A DNA stretch of 40,417 bases from assembly GCA_945949395.1 (NCBI GenBank), contig CAMFEK010000014.1, positions 1 through 40,417 on the forward strand, read 5' to 3'. The notes below the pieces were generated by a model. That model was not told the DNA's origin. It searched no databases and saw only the letters and a list, made by a program, of their open reading frames with translations. This document shows, one piece after another, positions 8,701 to 17,302 of the stretch (positions are counted from its first letter, which is position 1; the number at the start of each line of letters is the position of its first letter). The position numbers were made by a program, and so were the translations under genes. The DNA comes from an uncultured Clostridia bacterium (lineage in GTDB: Bacteria; Bacillota; Clostridia; Christensenellales; Borkfalkiaceae).

Positions 8701-9408
8701 TTACTCCATGCGGTCGATTTCCTTTTTCAGCCTCGCGATGATTTTTTTCTCCAGGCGGGATATGTAGCTTTGCGAGATGCCGAGAAGGTCGGCTACGTCC
8801 TTTTGGGTCATCTCCTCTCCCCCGTCCAGTCCGAACCGCAGTCGCATGATGAGCCGCTCCCGCTCGGAGAGCTGTTTGAGCGCCTCGTTCAAAAGCTCCC
8901 GCTCCACCGAGCTCTCCATATCTCCGTCCACGATATCGGGCGCCGTTCCGATCACGTCGGAAATGGCGAGTTCGTTCCCGTCGAAATCGGGGTTGAGCGG
9001 CTCGTCGAGGGAAACCTCGCTCTTTAATTTCACCGTTCGCCGCAGGTGCATTAAAATTTCGTTTTCAATACAGCGGGAAGCGTAAGTCGCGAGCTTGATG
9101 TTTTTGTCCGTTTTATAGGAATTGATGGCTTTGATCAAGCCGATGGTGCCGATGGAGACGAGATCGTCCGCCTCGCAGCCCGTATTTTCAAACTTGCGGG
9201 CGATATAGACCACCAAACGCAGATTGTGTTCGATGAGGGCGCGCCGCGCCTCCTCCTTTTTCTCGCTCGACAGGGCAAACAGCATTCGACTCTCCTCCTC
9301 GACGGAAAGCGGTTGCGGCAACGCCTCGCTGCCGCAAAGGTAGTACACCGCGCTCTCTTCGCCCGTAAACTTCTTGAGTAACCGTTTTATAAATTCAAAA
9401 AATTTCAT
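8701..9408 (-). CDS. sigE: RNA polymerase sporulation sigma factor SigE (pro-sigma-E)
   Basis: 235 aa from the ATG at 9408 (RBS GGAGGGGA), which overlaps the spoIIGA stop by 4 nt (ATGA). A longer frame to 9456 is rejected on this basis. The protein closely follows Bacillus pro-sigma-[16 protein letters not shown] at the mature N-terminus, [16 protein letters not shown] (region 2.1), [36 protein letters not shown] (region 2.4), LDEPLN, and [20 protein letters not shown] (region 4.2 helix-turn-helix). The pro-sequence [16 protein letters not shown] ends about residue 21, a few residues shorter than in Bacillus. It directs mother-cell transcription after cleavage by SpoIIGA, its operon partner. 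Confidence 0.96.
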   Translation of the reverse strand: MKFFEFIKRLLKKFTGEESAVYYLCGSEALPQPLSVEEESRMLFALSSEKKEEARRALIEHNLRLVVYIARKFENTGCEADDLVSIGTIGLIKAINSYKTDKNIKLATYASRCIENEILMHLRRTVKLKSEVSLDEPLNPDFDGNELAISDVIGTAPDIVDGDMESSVERELLNEALKQLSERERLIMRLRFGLDGGEEMTQKDVADLLGISQSYISRLEKKIIARLKKEIDRME

Positions 9409-10223
9409 AATTCCCCTCCCGACGGAATATAAGCCGAATTGAGTATCACGGCGCAATCGTCGGAAAGATCTTTCCCGATTCCGAGATACGCCCCTATTAT
9501 TGTATGGACTTGCCCGTCCGAATATATCTGCATTTCGTCGATTTGAAAGACGGAAATGCTTCCGACCCCGTTCACGGTGGAAACCTCCACCTGCCTCGCC
9601 CTCGTCACTTGGTGAAACCCGTCCACCAGCCTCGCCGCCAGGGAAAGCGACACGATGCTGACGGGATTGCCGTCCACCGTGAGACAGTTTCCGCTATCCA
9701 GCAAAGCCCTTTCCTCCACCCGCTTGCCGCGCAGCGTGAGAGAGCATCTCAAACTTTTGCGAATGAATTTTATCCTGCGGAATATCCTGCCGAGCGATGA
9801 GAGCAATACAATGGCGAAAAAGACCGCGCCCGATATCACGAGGGCGGCGGGCGCGGAGGAGAGAACGAACAACCCGTTTTCGGTGTATTCCCAACCCGCC
9901 ATATTATAAATGGCGATCAGCAAACCGCCCAGACAAAAGGTATAGAGATAAAAAAAGCCCGTCATGACCAGCGTCTGTTTGAGTTTTCCCCTTCGGATCG
10001 CAAGCAGGCAGAGCAAAATCCCCGCAAGCAGCTTTAACGCGACGGCGACGGCAGTCGGCAGTTCCAAAAGAGGAAAGACGAGCGCAAACACCGTGCCGAC
10101 GAGCGCGGAGAGAGTCAGCGAAAGCAGTTTTACCTTCCCCTTCACCGTTTTGACAGCGAGAAAGAGAAGAATAAAATCGATAAAAAAGTTTTCGGCAAAG
10201 GCAAATTCGATGTAGACGACCAT
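9405..10223 (-). CDS. spoIIGA: Sporulation sigma-E factor-processing peptidase SpoIIGA
   Basis: 272 aa. The N-terminal half holds about five membrane segments (residues 5-145). The soluble C-terminal half carries the aspartic protease motif [11 protein letters not shown] with catalytic Asp176, corresponding to the single-Asp, HIV-protease-like site of SpoIIGA. It cleaves the pro-sequence of SigE at the sporulation septum once triggered by SpoIIR. The stop codon overlaps the sigE start by 4 nt, implying translational coupling. The start codon is preceded only by a weak RBS. No convincing Spo0A box was found upstream, although transcription under Spo0A is usual for this operon. Confidence 0.93.
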   Translation of the reverse strand: MVVYIEFAFAENFFIDFILLFLAVKTVKGKVKLLSLTLSALVGTVFALVFPLLELPTAVAVALKLLAGILLCLLAIRRGKLKQTLVMTGFFYLYTFCLGGLLIAIYNMAGWEYTENGLFVLSSAPAALVISGAVFFAIVLLSSLGRIFRRIKFIRKSLRCSLTLRGKRVEERALLDSGNCLTVDGNPVSIVSLSLAARLVDGFHQVTRARQVEVSTVNGVGSISVFQIDEMQIYSDGQVHTIIGAYLGIGKDLSDDCAVILNSAYIPSGGEL

Positions 10224-10255
10224 ATCACTGATAGGAGCATTTTACAAAAAATAAC

Positions 10256-10282
10256 GAGGCAAAAAACATTTCTTTTTGCCTC
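10256..10282 (-). terminator. Second hairpin with T-rich tail downstream of the aminotransferase
   Basis: GAGGCAAAAA/TTTTTGCCTC stem, then GTTATTTTTTG on the minus strand. It sits just upstream of spoIIGA and may be a back-up terminator insulating the sporulation operon. Confidence 0.5.
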
Positions 10283-10296
10283 TAAACGGATTATTT

Positions 10297-10326
10297 TGTC
10301 ATGAAAAAACGGCAAGGGTCTCCCCT
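10297..10326 (-). terminator. Terminator of the aminotransferase gene
   Basis: CGGCAAGGGGAGACCCTTGCCG followed by TTTTTT on the minus strand, about 20 bp after the stop codon; GC-rich stem and U tract. Confidence 0.82.
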
Positions 10327-10347
10327 TGCCGTCTCGCTTGCCAACGT

Positions 10348-11514
10348 TTATTCCTTTAAGATGCCGCACCGTTCCACGCTTTCGACGGCTTCCCGAATGA
10401 TTTTCCTTTCGAGCACGAGCGCAAAGCGCACGAATCCTTCCCCGAGGGGACCGAACGAGGAGCCGGGCGTACAGAGAACGCCGCTGCGCTCCATCAGCTC
10501 TAAACAAAACGCCATGCTCGTTACGCCCTCTTTGGGAACGGGCGCCCACACGAACATACTGCCCTTGCTGTCGGGGATATTCCAACCGATTTTCTGAAAT
10601 CCCCCGCACAGCTCGTCGCGGCGGGCGCGATATTCCTCACATTGCGCTTTTACGCCGTCGAGAGAGGAGTTGAGGGCGACGATTGCCGCCTTCTGCACGG
10701 GGAGAAACATGCCGAAATCGATTTGCGAGCGCAGTTTCCGAAATGCCGCCACGACGTCCTTCCGCCCGACGAGAAAGGAGATCCTCGCGCCCGTCACGTT
10801 AAAGCTCTTGCTCAAGGAAAAGAACTCCACGCCGACCTCTTCCGCCCCCGGATAGGAGAGAAAACTTCTGCCAACCTCCTCCCCGAACACGATGTCGCTG
10901 TACGCGTTGTCGTGCACGATGAGGATATCGTATTTTTTGGCAAAGGCGATGATTTTTTCGTACGTCTCCCTCGTTCCGACCGAACCCATCGGGTTGGCGG
11001 GGAGGGAAACGACCATATATTTCGCCCGCCTCGCCACCCATTCGGGGATGGCGGTCAAATCGGGCAAAAAGTTGGTTTTTTCCGTCATTGGGTAATAGAA
11101 GATCTCCGCCTCCGCCATCTTGGCACCCGCAATAAAGACGGGATAGCAGGGAGAGGGCAGTAAGACGGTATCGCCCACGTCGCAGAGCGCCAGCCCGATA
11201 TGCCCCATGCCCTCCTGCGTGCCGTTACAGGAAGCCACCATTTCGGGCGCGATCTCCACGCCGAAGCGGCGACGGTAATACGCGCATACGCTCTGCGTCA
11301 GTTCGGGGATATCCCGAAGGGAGTATTTCCAGTTTTCGGGATCCTTCGCCGCCTCGATGAGGGCGTTTCGGATCGATTCGGGCGCCGCAAAATCGGGCGT
11401 TCCGACGCTTAAATTATATATTTTCTTTCCTTCCCGCTCCCGCTGCAGTTTTTTCTCGTTGAGGGAAGCGAATATCTCGTCGCCGAAGGCGTTCAATCGT
11501 CTGCTGAATTGCAT
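10348..11514 (-). CDS. Class I/II PLP-dependent aminotransferase
   Basis: 388 aa from the ATG at 11514, which has a perfect AAGGAG 7 nt upstream. A GTG seven codons earlier lies upstream of that RBS and is rejected. Fold-type I features: YNLSVGTPDF near the N-terminus, NGTQEGM in the PLP-phosphate loop, LPANPMG (substrate carboxylate Asn), VHDNAYSD (Asp to the PLP nitrogen) and SLSKSFNVTGAR with the Schiff-base lysine at about residue 236. The whole resembles the branch holding LL-diaminopimelate and alanine/aspartate aminotransferases. dapL-like activity is possible but the sequence alone cannot fix the substrate, so no symbol is given. Monocistronic. Confidence 0.85.
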   Translation of the reverse strand: MQFSRRLNAFGDEIFASLNEKKLQREREGKKIYNLSVGTPDFAAPESIRNALIEAAKDPENWKYSLRDIPELTQSVCAYYRRRFGVEIAPEMVASCNGTQEGMGHIGLALCDVGDTVLLPSPCYPVFIAGAKMAEAEIFYYPMTEKTNFLPDLTAIPEWVARRAKYMVVSLPANPMGSVGTRETYEKIIAFAKKYDILIVHDNAYSDIVFGEEVGRSFLSYPGAEEVGVEFFSLSKSFNVTGARISFLVGRKDVVAAFRKLRSQIDFGMFLPVQKAAIVALNSSLDGVKAQCEEYRARRDELCGGFQKIGWNIPDSKGSMFVWAPVPKEGVTSMAFCLELMERSGVLCTPGSSFGPLGEGFVRFALVLERKIIREAVESVERCGILKE

Positions 11515-11540
11515 GATAGTCTCCTTATTATTCACCGCCT

Positions 11541-11569
11541 ATTATATCACGGCAAACGGCAAATTCCAA
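11541..11569 (-). promoter_or_regulatory. Promoter of the aminotransferase gene
   Basis: TTGGAA (11564-11569), 17-bp spacer, TATAAT (11541-11546) on the minus strand, 27 bp upstream of the ATG. Confidence 0.65.
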
Positions 11570-11617
11570 CTTATTTTCAAAAGAAAAAAAACTCTTTCGT
11601 CAATTTCCGAGCGGATA

Positions 11618-11646
11618 TTGACAAATCCGCCCGCTTATGCTACCCT
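11618..11646 (+). promoter_or_regulatory. Promoter of the alpha/beta hydrolase gene
   Basis: TTGACA (11618-11623), 17-bp spacer and TACCCT (11641-11646) with an upstream TATGC giving a partial extended -10. It is divergent from the aminotransferase promoter. Confidence 0.5.
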
Positions 11647-11674
11647 GTAAAAAAAGACACGGGAGAAAAACACA

Positions 11675-12427
11675 ATGATTTGTTTCGAATACAAGATTCC
11701 GCACGGAGAAAATATCATTTACGGAAAGCTGTACCGCCCCGCGCGGGAAGGGAAGTTCCCCGCGATCGTCATCAGTCACGGCTACAACGGCGTGGGGAAG
11801 TGTTTCAAGCGGGAATGCGAATTTTTCGCCAAAAACGGCTTTGTCGCCTACGCCTTTGACTTTTGCGGCGGCTCCGTGTTTTCTCGGAGTACGGGCAAGA
11901 GCACGGATATGACGATCTTTACCGAAAAAGAAAACTTGCTCCGCGTCTTTGACGAGATTTCCCGCCTGCCCTTCGTGGACGAAAACAACGTCTTTTTATT
12001 CGGCGCCAGTCAGGGCGGGCTCGTTTCCGCGCTCGCCGCGGAAGAATTAAAGGGAAAGGTTCGCGCGCTCGCGCTCTACTATCCCGCACTCTGTATTGCG
12101 GACAACTGGAGAGAAAACTATCCTAAGCGGTCGGACATTCCCGATCAGACGCCCTTTTGGGGCATGACGCTTGGCAGGCAATTCTTTGAGAGCATCCGCG
12201 ACTTTTTCGTGTTCGATCAACTGGGGAGCTACGCGGGGCGGGTACTCGTCCTGCACGGAGACGAGGACGCCATCGTCCCGCTTAGCTACTCTAAGCGGCT
12301 GAAAGAAACGTACGGAGACTGCGAGCTGGTCGTTTTGGAAAACGAGGGGCACGGCTTTACCGCCAAGGGCGGCAAAAGAGCCGCAGAACTTATCCTGCAA
12401 TTTTTGAACGGGCAAAAGCGCACGTAA
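11675..12427 (+). CDS. Alpha/beta hydrolase, cinnamoyl-esterase-like
   Basis: 250 aa, cytoplasmic (no signal). Catalytic elements: HGYNG oxyanion loop at 35-39, GASQGG with nucleophile Ser112, HGDEDAIVP with Asp198, and GHGF with His226. Length and motif layout match small bacterial cinnamoyl/feruloyl esterases and related S9-like hydrolases. The substrate could be hydroxycinnamate esters or another acyl ester. RBS GGGAGA precedes the ATG. It is an independent transcription unit ended by a bidirectional terminator; its neighbours give no functional hint. Confidence 0.82.
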   Translation: MICFEYKIPHGENIIYGKLYRPAREGKFPAIVISHGYNGVGKCFKRECEFFAKNGFVAYAFDFCGGSVFSRSTGKSTDMTIFTEKENLLRVFDEISRLPFVDENNVFLFGASQGGLVSALAAEELKGKVRALALYYPALCIADNWRENYPKRSDIPDQTPFWGMTLGRQFFESIRDFFVFDQLGSYAGRVLVLHGDEDAIVPLSYSKRLKETYGDCELVVLENEGHGFTAKGGKRAAELILQFLNGQKRT

Positions 12428-12444
12428 AACAGAAAACTCACGAC

Positions 12445-12473
12445 AAAAAAGCGGCCGAAAAGGTCGCTTTTTT
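12445..12473. terminator. Bidirectional terminator between hydrolase and pfp
   Basis: AAAAAAGCGGCC-GAAA-AGGTCGCTTTTTT: stem with a GAAA loop and one G-T pair, A tract on one side and T tract on the other, serving both convergent genes. Confidence 0.85.
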
Positions 12474-12505
12474 GCACAATCATAAAGAGGTATGTATGAA
12501 CGGTT

Positions 12506-13735
12506 TTATCTCTCAAGCCGAATGTGATAGGGAAGTCCGTCCACGTAGAAGGGCGGGAGTTCCGCCTGCACCAAGGGACGGGCATAGTCCATGAAGGGCT
12601 TGAGCATCTTGGTGTGATTTTCGTTGATCCATTCGATGGGGATCTTCTTTTCCAAATTCGCGATCGCCTCGATGGGCGCGAGATCGGTGGTACACTGATA
12701 GGGGCTGGAGGAAATTCTCTTCAACACGACCGCCATGCCCGTTTTGCCGTCGAGCGCGGCAAGAACGGCGGCGCCGCCCACCTGATACGCCTCGGTGATA
12801 TCCGTGCGGCTGGTAATGTGACCGGCACAGCGCTGCAGGGAGGAAAGCTCGATGGCTCTCGTCCGCACCTTGAGCGCCTTGCCGCACTCGTTGGCGAGGA
12901 ATCTCGCCGTACCCGTCAGGCTCTTGTGACCGAACGCGTCGGTAAACCGCACGTCGTCGGAAAGTTCGCACACGTATTTTCCTCCGCCGTTTTCCTGTTT
13001 GACGCCCTCGGAAACGGCGATGATGAGGCTGCGTTTATGCTTATGCAGTTCGTTCGTCTTATCCAAGAATCTTTCCACGTTGAAGGGAATCTCGGGCAGG
13101 CAGATCATGTCCACCCCCTCGCAATCGGCGCCTTCCGCCAAAGCGGAGGCAGCCGTGAGCCAGCCGGCGTTTCTGCCCATGATCTCGACGATGGTGATAA
13201 AGGGAAAATCGTAAACGGTGGCGTCGGGAATGATCTCCTTCATGACCGTGCTGATATACTTTGCCGCGCTGCCGTAACCGGGCGTATGATCGGTGACTTC
13301 CAGATCGTTGTCGATGGTCTTGGGGACGCCGATAAAGCGGACGGGAGAGCCGATTTTCGCCCCGTAAGAGGCGAGCTTGCCGATGGTGTCCATGCTGTCG
13401 TTCCCGCCGATATAGAAGAAGTAACTTATCTCGTACTTTTTGAGGAGCGCGAAGATCTTCTCGTATTCCGCCTCGCTCACGTCGGGAGACTTTAATTTAT
13501 AACGGCAGGAGCCGAGGAAGGAGGAAGGCGTTCTCTTCAACAGCTCGATCTTTAAGTCGATGTCGAAGATCTCGTTCATATTGACGAGTTCCTCCCGCAA
13601 GAATCCGGAAATTCCGTTTTTCATGCCGTAAACGGTATCGACGCCCGCTCTTCTCGCCGCCTGATAGACGCCTGCCAAACTTGCATTGATGACGGACGTG
13701 GGTCCGCCGGACTGCCCTACGATTGCATTTTTCAT
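12506..13735 (-). CDS. pfp: Pyrophosphate-dependent 6-phosphofructokinase
   Basis: 409 aa. PFK-A superfamily signatures: GQSGGPTSVINAS at 7-19 (phosphate donor loop), YIGGNDS at 108-114 and PKTIDND at 138-144 with the catalytic Asp, then IVEIMGRNAGW. Asp113 in GGNDS (where ATP-PFKs have Gly) and Lys139 in PKT (where ATP-PFKs have Gly) are the accepted markers of PPi rather than ATP use. It catalyses reversible fructose-6-phosphate phosphorylation in glycolysis. RBS AAAGGGGAAA. It starts 52 bp after the gltA-like gene on the same strand, across a weak hairpin (AAGGCG/CGCCTT), so partial co-transcription is possible. Confidence 0.92.
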   Translation of the reverse strand: MKNAIVGQSGGPTSVINASLAGVYQAARRAGVDTVYGMKNGISGFLREELVNMNEIFDIDLKIELLKRTPSSFLGSCRYKLKSPDVSEAEYEKIFALLKKYEISYFFYIGGNDSMDTIGKLASYGAKIGSPVRFIGVPKTIDNDLEVTDHTPGYGSAAKYISTVMKEIIPDATVYDFPFITIVEIMGRNAGWLTAASALAEGADCEGVDMICLPEIPFNVERFLDKTNELHKHKRSLIIAVSEGVKQENGGGKYVCELSDDVRFTDAFGHKSLTGTARFLANECGKALKVRTRAIELSSLQRCAGHITSRTDITEAYQVGGAAVLAALDGKTGMAVVLKRISSSPYQCTTDLAPIEAIANLEKKIPIEWINENHTKMLKPFMDYARPLVQAELPPFYVDGLPYHIRLER

Positions 13736-13787
13736 ATTGTTTTCCCCTTTGTATTTTATTTCTTAAAACAGCAGTTTGAAAAGGCGC

Positions 13788-15029
13788 TTACGCCTTCGCC
13801 TTGATCGATTGCATATATTCGTGCATCGCCTGCGCGACCTTTCTGGATACGTTTACCGCGGCAACAACCGTCTTTGCGCCCGTCACGACGTCGCCCGAGG
13901 CAAAGATCCCCTCTCTCGTCGTCCTGCCGTATTCGTCTACGGCGACGAGACCGCGGCTCGTCACGTCGATTCCCTTCGTGGTTTTGACGATGACGGAACG
14001 GGGACCCTGACCGATGGCGATGATGGTGGAATCCGCTTCAAAGAGCTCTTCCGTGCCGGGAACGATATCCACGGAGCCGTCCTCCAAAACTTTGGAGTCG
14101 GCAAGCACGACGCCTTCATCTCTAAATTCCACGCAAGACTTGTTGTAGAGGAACTTTGCGCCGTCCAAACGGGCGAAATCCGATTCGATCTTGCGGGAGG
14201 TGAGCGCTTCCTCCTCTCGATTGAAGATCAGCGTGACGTCGTTGCAGCCGTGACGGATAACCGTGCGGGCGACGTCCATCGCCGTGTTGCCGCCGCCGAT
14301 GACGGCGACCTTTTTCCCCAAGACATAGACGTCGGGATTGTGGAGATAATTGATGGCGTAATGCACGTTGCCCAGGCTTTCGCCCTTGAGTCCCAAGCGG
14401 TTGGGGCGCCATACGCCCGTCCCCATGAAGATCGCGCTGTAGCCGTCGTTTAACAGATCGTCCACCGTAATATCGGTGCCGATCGCCATGTTCGGGCGAA
14501 TATTGACGCCGCATTGAATGAGGACCATTTTCAGTCGGGTCAGAATCATTTTGGGGAGCCTGAATTCGGGAATACCGTACCGCATGACGCCGCCGATCTT
14601 ATCGAAACTCTCGAAAATGGTAACGCCGTAGCCCATCTTGGCGAGATAGTAGGCGATCGTGATGCCGGCGGGTCCCGAACCGATGACGGCGGCGCGCATA
14701 TTCTGCTTTTCCACCTGCTCGGTGTCGGGCGTGAAAATATTCAGATAGAAATCGGAAATGTACTGCTCGATCATGCCGAACTGTACGGGTTTGCCCTTGA
14801 TGCCGAGCACGCAATGCCCTTCGCATTGATTTTCCTGCGGGCAGATGTAACTGCAAACCAAAGACAACGGATTGTTTTCAAACAACATTTTGCCCGCTTC
14901 CTCTATCTTGCTTTCCTTTAACAGACGGATCACGTCGGGTATGGGCGTCGAAACGGGACAGCCCGCTTTACATCTCGGATTCTTGCACTGCAAACAACGA
15001 TTCGCTTCTTCCAATATGCGGTTACTCAC
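13788..15029 (-). CDS. NAD(P)H-dependent glutamate synthase small-subunit-like flavoprotein
   Basis: 413 aa from a GTG at 15029 chosen because AGGGGAG lies 9 nt upstream; an upstream TTG (15065) has no RBS. Domains: N-terminal Cys-rich double [4Fe-4S] ferredoxin-like region (NRCLQCKNPRCKAGCPVSTP; CSYICPQENQCEGHC), FAD Rossmann motif AAVIGSGPAGITIAYYLAK, NAD(P) motif AVIGGGNTAMDVARTV, and the C-terminal GIFASGDVVTGAKTVVAAV FAD-binding stretch. This is the GltD/NfnB/SudA-like family. No glutamate synthase large subunit is adjacent, so a stand-alone role such as electron transfer between NADPH and ferredoxin is as likely as glutamate synthesis. Confidence 0.87.
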   Translation of the reverse strand: MSNRILEEANRCLQCKNPRCKAGCPVSTPIPDVIRLLKESKIEEAGKMLFENNPLSLVCSYICPQENQCEGHCVLGIKGKPVQFGMIEQYISDFYLNIFTPDTEQVEKQNMRAAVIGSGPAGITIAYYLAKMGYGVTIFESFDKIGGVMRYGIPEFRLPKMILTRLKMVLIQCGVNIRPNMAIGTDITVDDLLNDGYSAIFMGTGVWRPNRLGLKGESLGNVHYAINYLHNPDVYVLGKKVAVIGGGNTAMDVARTVIRHGCNDVTLIFNREEEALTSRKIESDFARLDGAKFLYNKSCVEFRDEGVVLADSKVLEDGSVDIVPGTEELFEADSTIIAIGQGPRSVIVKTTKGIDVTSRGLVAVDEYGRTTREGIFASGDVVTGAKTVVAAVNVSRKVAQAMHEYMQSIKAKA

Positions 15030-15177
15030 TGAAATTTTCTCCCCTAATTTGTTATTTTTTATCAATTCTTCTTGATGAATTTAGTATAGCACAAACATAC
15101 TAAAAAATGAATTGCAATAATATCTTATTTATATTGCATTTTTTACTTTATAGGGTGTTTTATCGAAAACACATAAA

Positions 15178-15215
15178 AACAGAAGGGACTTTTTAGTCCC
15201 CTCTGTTTTTTGAAT
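15178..15215. terminator. Terminator hairpin after the coiled-coil gene
   Basis: AAAACAGAAGGGACT-TTTT-AGTCCCCTCTGTTTTTT: long stem with A and T tracts on both sides. It ends the minus-strand coiled-coil gene (stop at 15235). A second small inverted repeat (GTGTTTT/AAAACAC, 15154-15172) lies beyond it. Confidence 0.8.
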
Positions 15216-15234
15216 CCGGTCAAAACCGTCAATA

Positions 15235-16929
15235 TTACGATTCCTCATGATTTTCGGACGCGTCCGAATCGTTCGACGGGATATCCGCCTCGACGACGCC
15301 CTTTCGATCGAGCTCCTCTTTGATATCGGAGATTTTTTTATCCAAGCTCTCCTCTTGCCTGCGCAAGCTCTTATCGCGTTTTTTGAATCTGCTTTTCAGC
15401 CAAACGACGAAACGGTTGCCCCGATTCTCTTTCGCAGCGTCTTCCCGTTTACGTTTTTCCTCCTCCTCAAAGCGTTTGAATTCTTCCAGTTTGAGGTTGG
15501 AGAGTTTGAGCATTTCCGCACGGTTCTCCTCGTCCTTTTGTCTTAGCAGCTCTTCGTAGCCCGCCTTGATCTCGTCGAGCTTTCTTTTCATTTCCGACCG
15601 TTCTCTGCCGAACCTCGCCTCGTCGAGTTTCTTGCGTCTTTCCAGAATCCCGTTGCGCCTGCCTCTTTCGGCAGAGATTTTCTTTTGGCAGCGGTCTTCC
15701 GTGGCAGAAAGCTCCTCCTCGTGCTTTTTCTTACCTTCTGCAAGCAGCGCATCGTTCTCGCGTTTGATCTTTTCCTTTTCCCGATCCTGTTCTCTGCGGA
15801 GTCGTTTGATCTCCTTTTCGTGAACTGTTTTCAAAGAAGTCAAATCACGGTCGTACTTTACCGTCAACCTGCTAATCTCGTTCTTTTGCTGTAGATTTTT
15901 CTCTTTCAGCTCCTCGATCCTTTTTTCAAACTCGGAATTACGCTTCTCCTGCTCGGTTTGCAGCGTTTCGCGCTTTTTCTCTTCCTGCTCGGTAAGCAGT
16001 CGGATGCTTTCCTTGCTCTTGCGATCGAGCTCCCGATAAGATTCGTTCAACCGATCTACTTTAGCCGCATAGAGCGCTTCCTTTGCGGAAAGCTCCTTCT
16101 TGTGCTTTTCGTCCTTACCTTGCAAGGCGCTCTCGTAGCGTTCCTTTGCCTTGACCGCCTCGGAAGAATATTTTTCTTCCAGCGCCTGAACCTTTCGGTC
16201 GCAATCTTTTTTCGTATCGTCCAGCTCGGCGGTTAACGCGGACCTTACCTTTTGGAGCTGCGCCTTATGCGAAAGAGACATCTCTTCTATGCGATTTTCG
16301 TAGTCGGATTTCAGGCTCGTAACGAGCGCTTTGTGCTTTGCTTTGAGTTCCTCCTGCGTTTGCTTGAATTGCACTTCCCGTTTGGAAATCTTATCCTCGT
16401 AGAAGTTTTTCTGCGCCGAAATATCCGTATCGTACTTCGACTGCATAGCGGCGGTGTCCTCGTCGTACTTTCTGTTGAGCGCCGCGGTGTCCTCGTCGTA
16501 CTTTCTGTTGAGCGCCGCGGTGTCCTCGTCGTACTTTTTGTTGAGAGCCGCGGTATCTTCGTCGTATTTTTTGTTGAGCGCGTCGATGGATTCCTTATCG
16601 AACATTTCACCGCAGACTTGACAGCTGTTGGCGCGAATACCCAGCTCGTCGCAAGTCGATTCTTTGATGATCTGCGTTTCTTCCGAGGGGACGTGTGCGG
16701 ATGCGACGATCGAAACGCTCCCTTTATGCACGTTCCCGCTCTTCGACGTATAAAGGTTCGGATATTCCACTTTTCCCGCGCTCAATAAAAGGGTTTCTTC
16801 CCATTGAACGATGCCGTCGCCCTGAACGACGTAAATCTCCGGCAAGGGCTTGCCTTCATGAAGCTCGGTCTCGGAAACCTGCTGAATCCCGACTTCAAAT
16901 TTCTCCGAATCACACGAAGCAAATGCCAT
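15235..16929 (-). CDS. Coiled-coil surface protein, signal peptide interrupted by TGA
   Basis: The open frame from ATG 16929 gives 564 aa: a globular N-terminus to about residue 110 with SCQVCGE at 102-108, then about 400 residues of highly charged coiled coil (K/E/R/D-rich, no prolines), then an acidic tail. The natural start appears to be ATG 16989 with a strong AAAAGGAG RBS, giving MNKIKSAVGLV, a TGA stop (16954-16956), then GLCLAFSAMAFASC, which together make a typical lipoprotein signal ending in FASC. As read, the protein either starts at 16929 without its signal's first half or the gene is a nonsense pseudogene. No family recognised; it could be a surface spacer protein. Confidence 0.7.
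   Translation of the reverse strand: MAFASCDSEKFEVGIQQVSETELHEGKPLPEIYVVQGDGIVQWEETLLLSAGKVEYPNLYTSKSGNVHKGSVSIVASAHVPSEETQIIKESTCDELGIRANSCQVCGEMFDKESIDALNKKYDEDTAALNKKYDEDTAALNRKYDEDTAALNRKYDEDTAAMQSKYDTDISAQKNFYEDKISKREVQFKQTQEELKAKHKALVTSLKSDYENRIEEMSLSHKAQLQKVRSALTAELDDTKKDCDRKVQALEEKYSSEAVKAKERYESALQGKDEKHKKELSAKEALYAAKVDRLNESYRELDRKSKESIRLLTEQEEKKRETLQTEQEKRNSEFEKRIEELKEKNLQQKNEISRLTVKYDRDLTSLKTVHEKEIKRLRREQDREKEKIKRENDALLAEGKKKHEEELSATEDRCQKKISAERGRRNGILERRKKLDEARFGRERSEMKRKLDEIKAGYEELLRQKDEENRAEMLKLSNLKLEEFKRFEEEEKRKREDAAKENRGNRFVVWLKSRFKKRDKSLRRQEESLDKKISDIKEELDRKGVVEADIPSNDSDASENHEES
16451..16582. repeat. Four tandem 33-bp units inside the coiled-coil gene
   Basis: Units begin at 16451, 16484, 16517 and 16550. 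The first two are identical, the third and fourth diverge by a few bases. Each encodes the 11-residue unit YDEDTAALN(K/R)K, a hendecad coiled-coil period, so copy number can change without breaking frame or helix register. Confidence 0.9.
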
Positions 16930-16989
16930 TGCTGAAAATGCAAGGCATAGTCCTCATACGAGTCCGACTGCTGACTTAATCTTATTCAT

Positions 16990-17302
16990 TTTTAACTCCT
17001 TTTCAAAATTCCGAATGCCGTTAAGAAAACAATCCTAAAAGCGACAAATCCCTGTCATTTTTACAAGTTTTTCCGAAATATATCTTGAAAGTTTATCTTT
17101 CAAGATAATGCGAAAAACATCTATTTTTTTCTGTTTTAGAATTATTTTGCAATATTCTTATTTTATTATAGTACATAAATACATCGATGTCAATAGAAAT
17201 TTCTATCGATATCTCCAAAAAAGAATTATTCGCAGTCAGAAACGAAAAACATCTTTCGATCCCCTCACGGAAAGAAAGCAATATAAAATCAGGAGGTACT
17301 TT
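16990..17302. other. AT-rich intergenic region with two inverted repeats
   Basis: No gene supported here; longer upstream readings of the recombinase frame lack an RBS. It holds an 11-bp perfect inverted repeat with a 5-bp spacer (17081-17091 and 17097-17107, arm TATCTTGAAAG) and a 14-bp palindrome ATAGAAATTTCTAT (17193-17206). Both could be operators or recombinase arm/core sites. No clear promoter could be assigned to either flanking gene. Confidence 0.6.

Noticed and set aside
9409..9456. Extended SigE start inside spoIIGA
   Set aside because: ATG 9408 has a strong RBS and the usual 4-nt overlap, and gives a normal pro-sequence.
10224..10347. Spo0A box upstream of spoIIGA (TTTTGTCATGAA region)
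   Set aside because: Does not match TGTCGAA closely enough; the segment is better explained by two terminator hairpins of the aminotransferase gene.
13788..15029. Naming the flavoprotein gltD of glutamate synthase
   Set aside because: No large subunit gene next to it; the family includes several stand-alone oxidoreductases.
16451..16582. CRISPR-like array
   Set aside because: The 33-bp units are directly adjacent without spacers and lie in frame inside a coding sequence.
17108..17302. Longer recombinase reading from ATG 17108
   Set aside because: No RBS, AT-rich non-domain sequence, while ATG 17303 has AGGAGG at ideal distance and begins the AP2-like domain.
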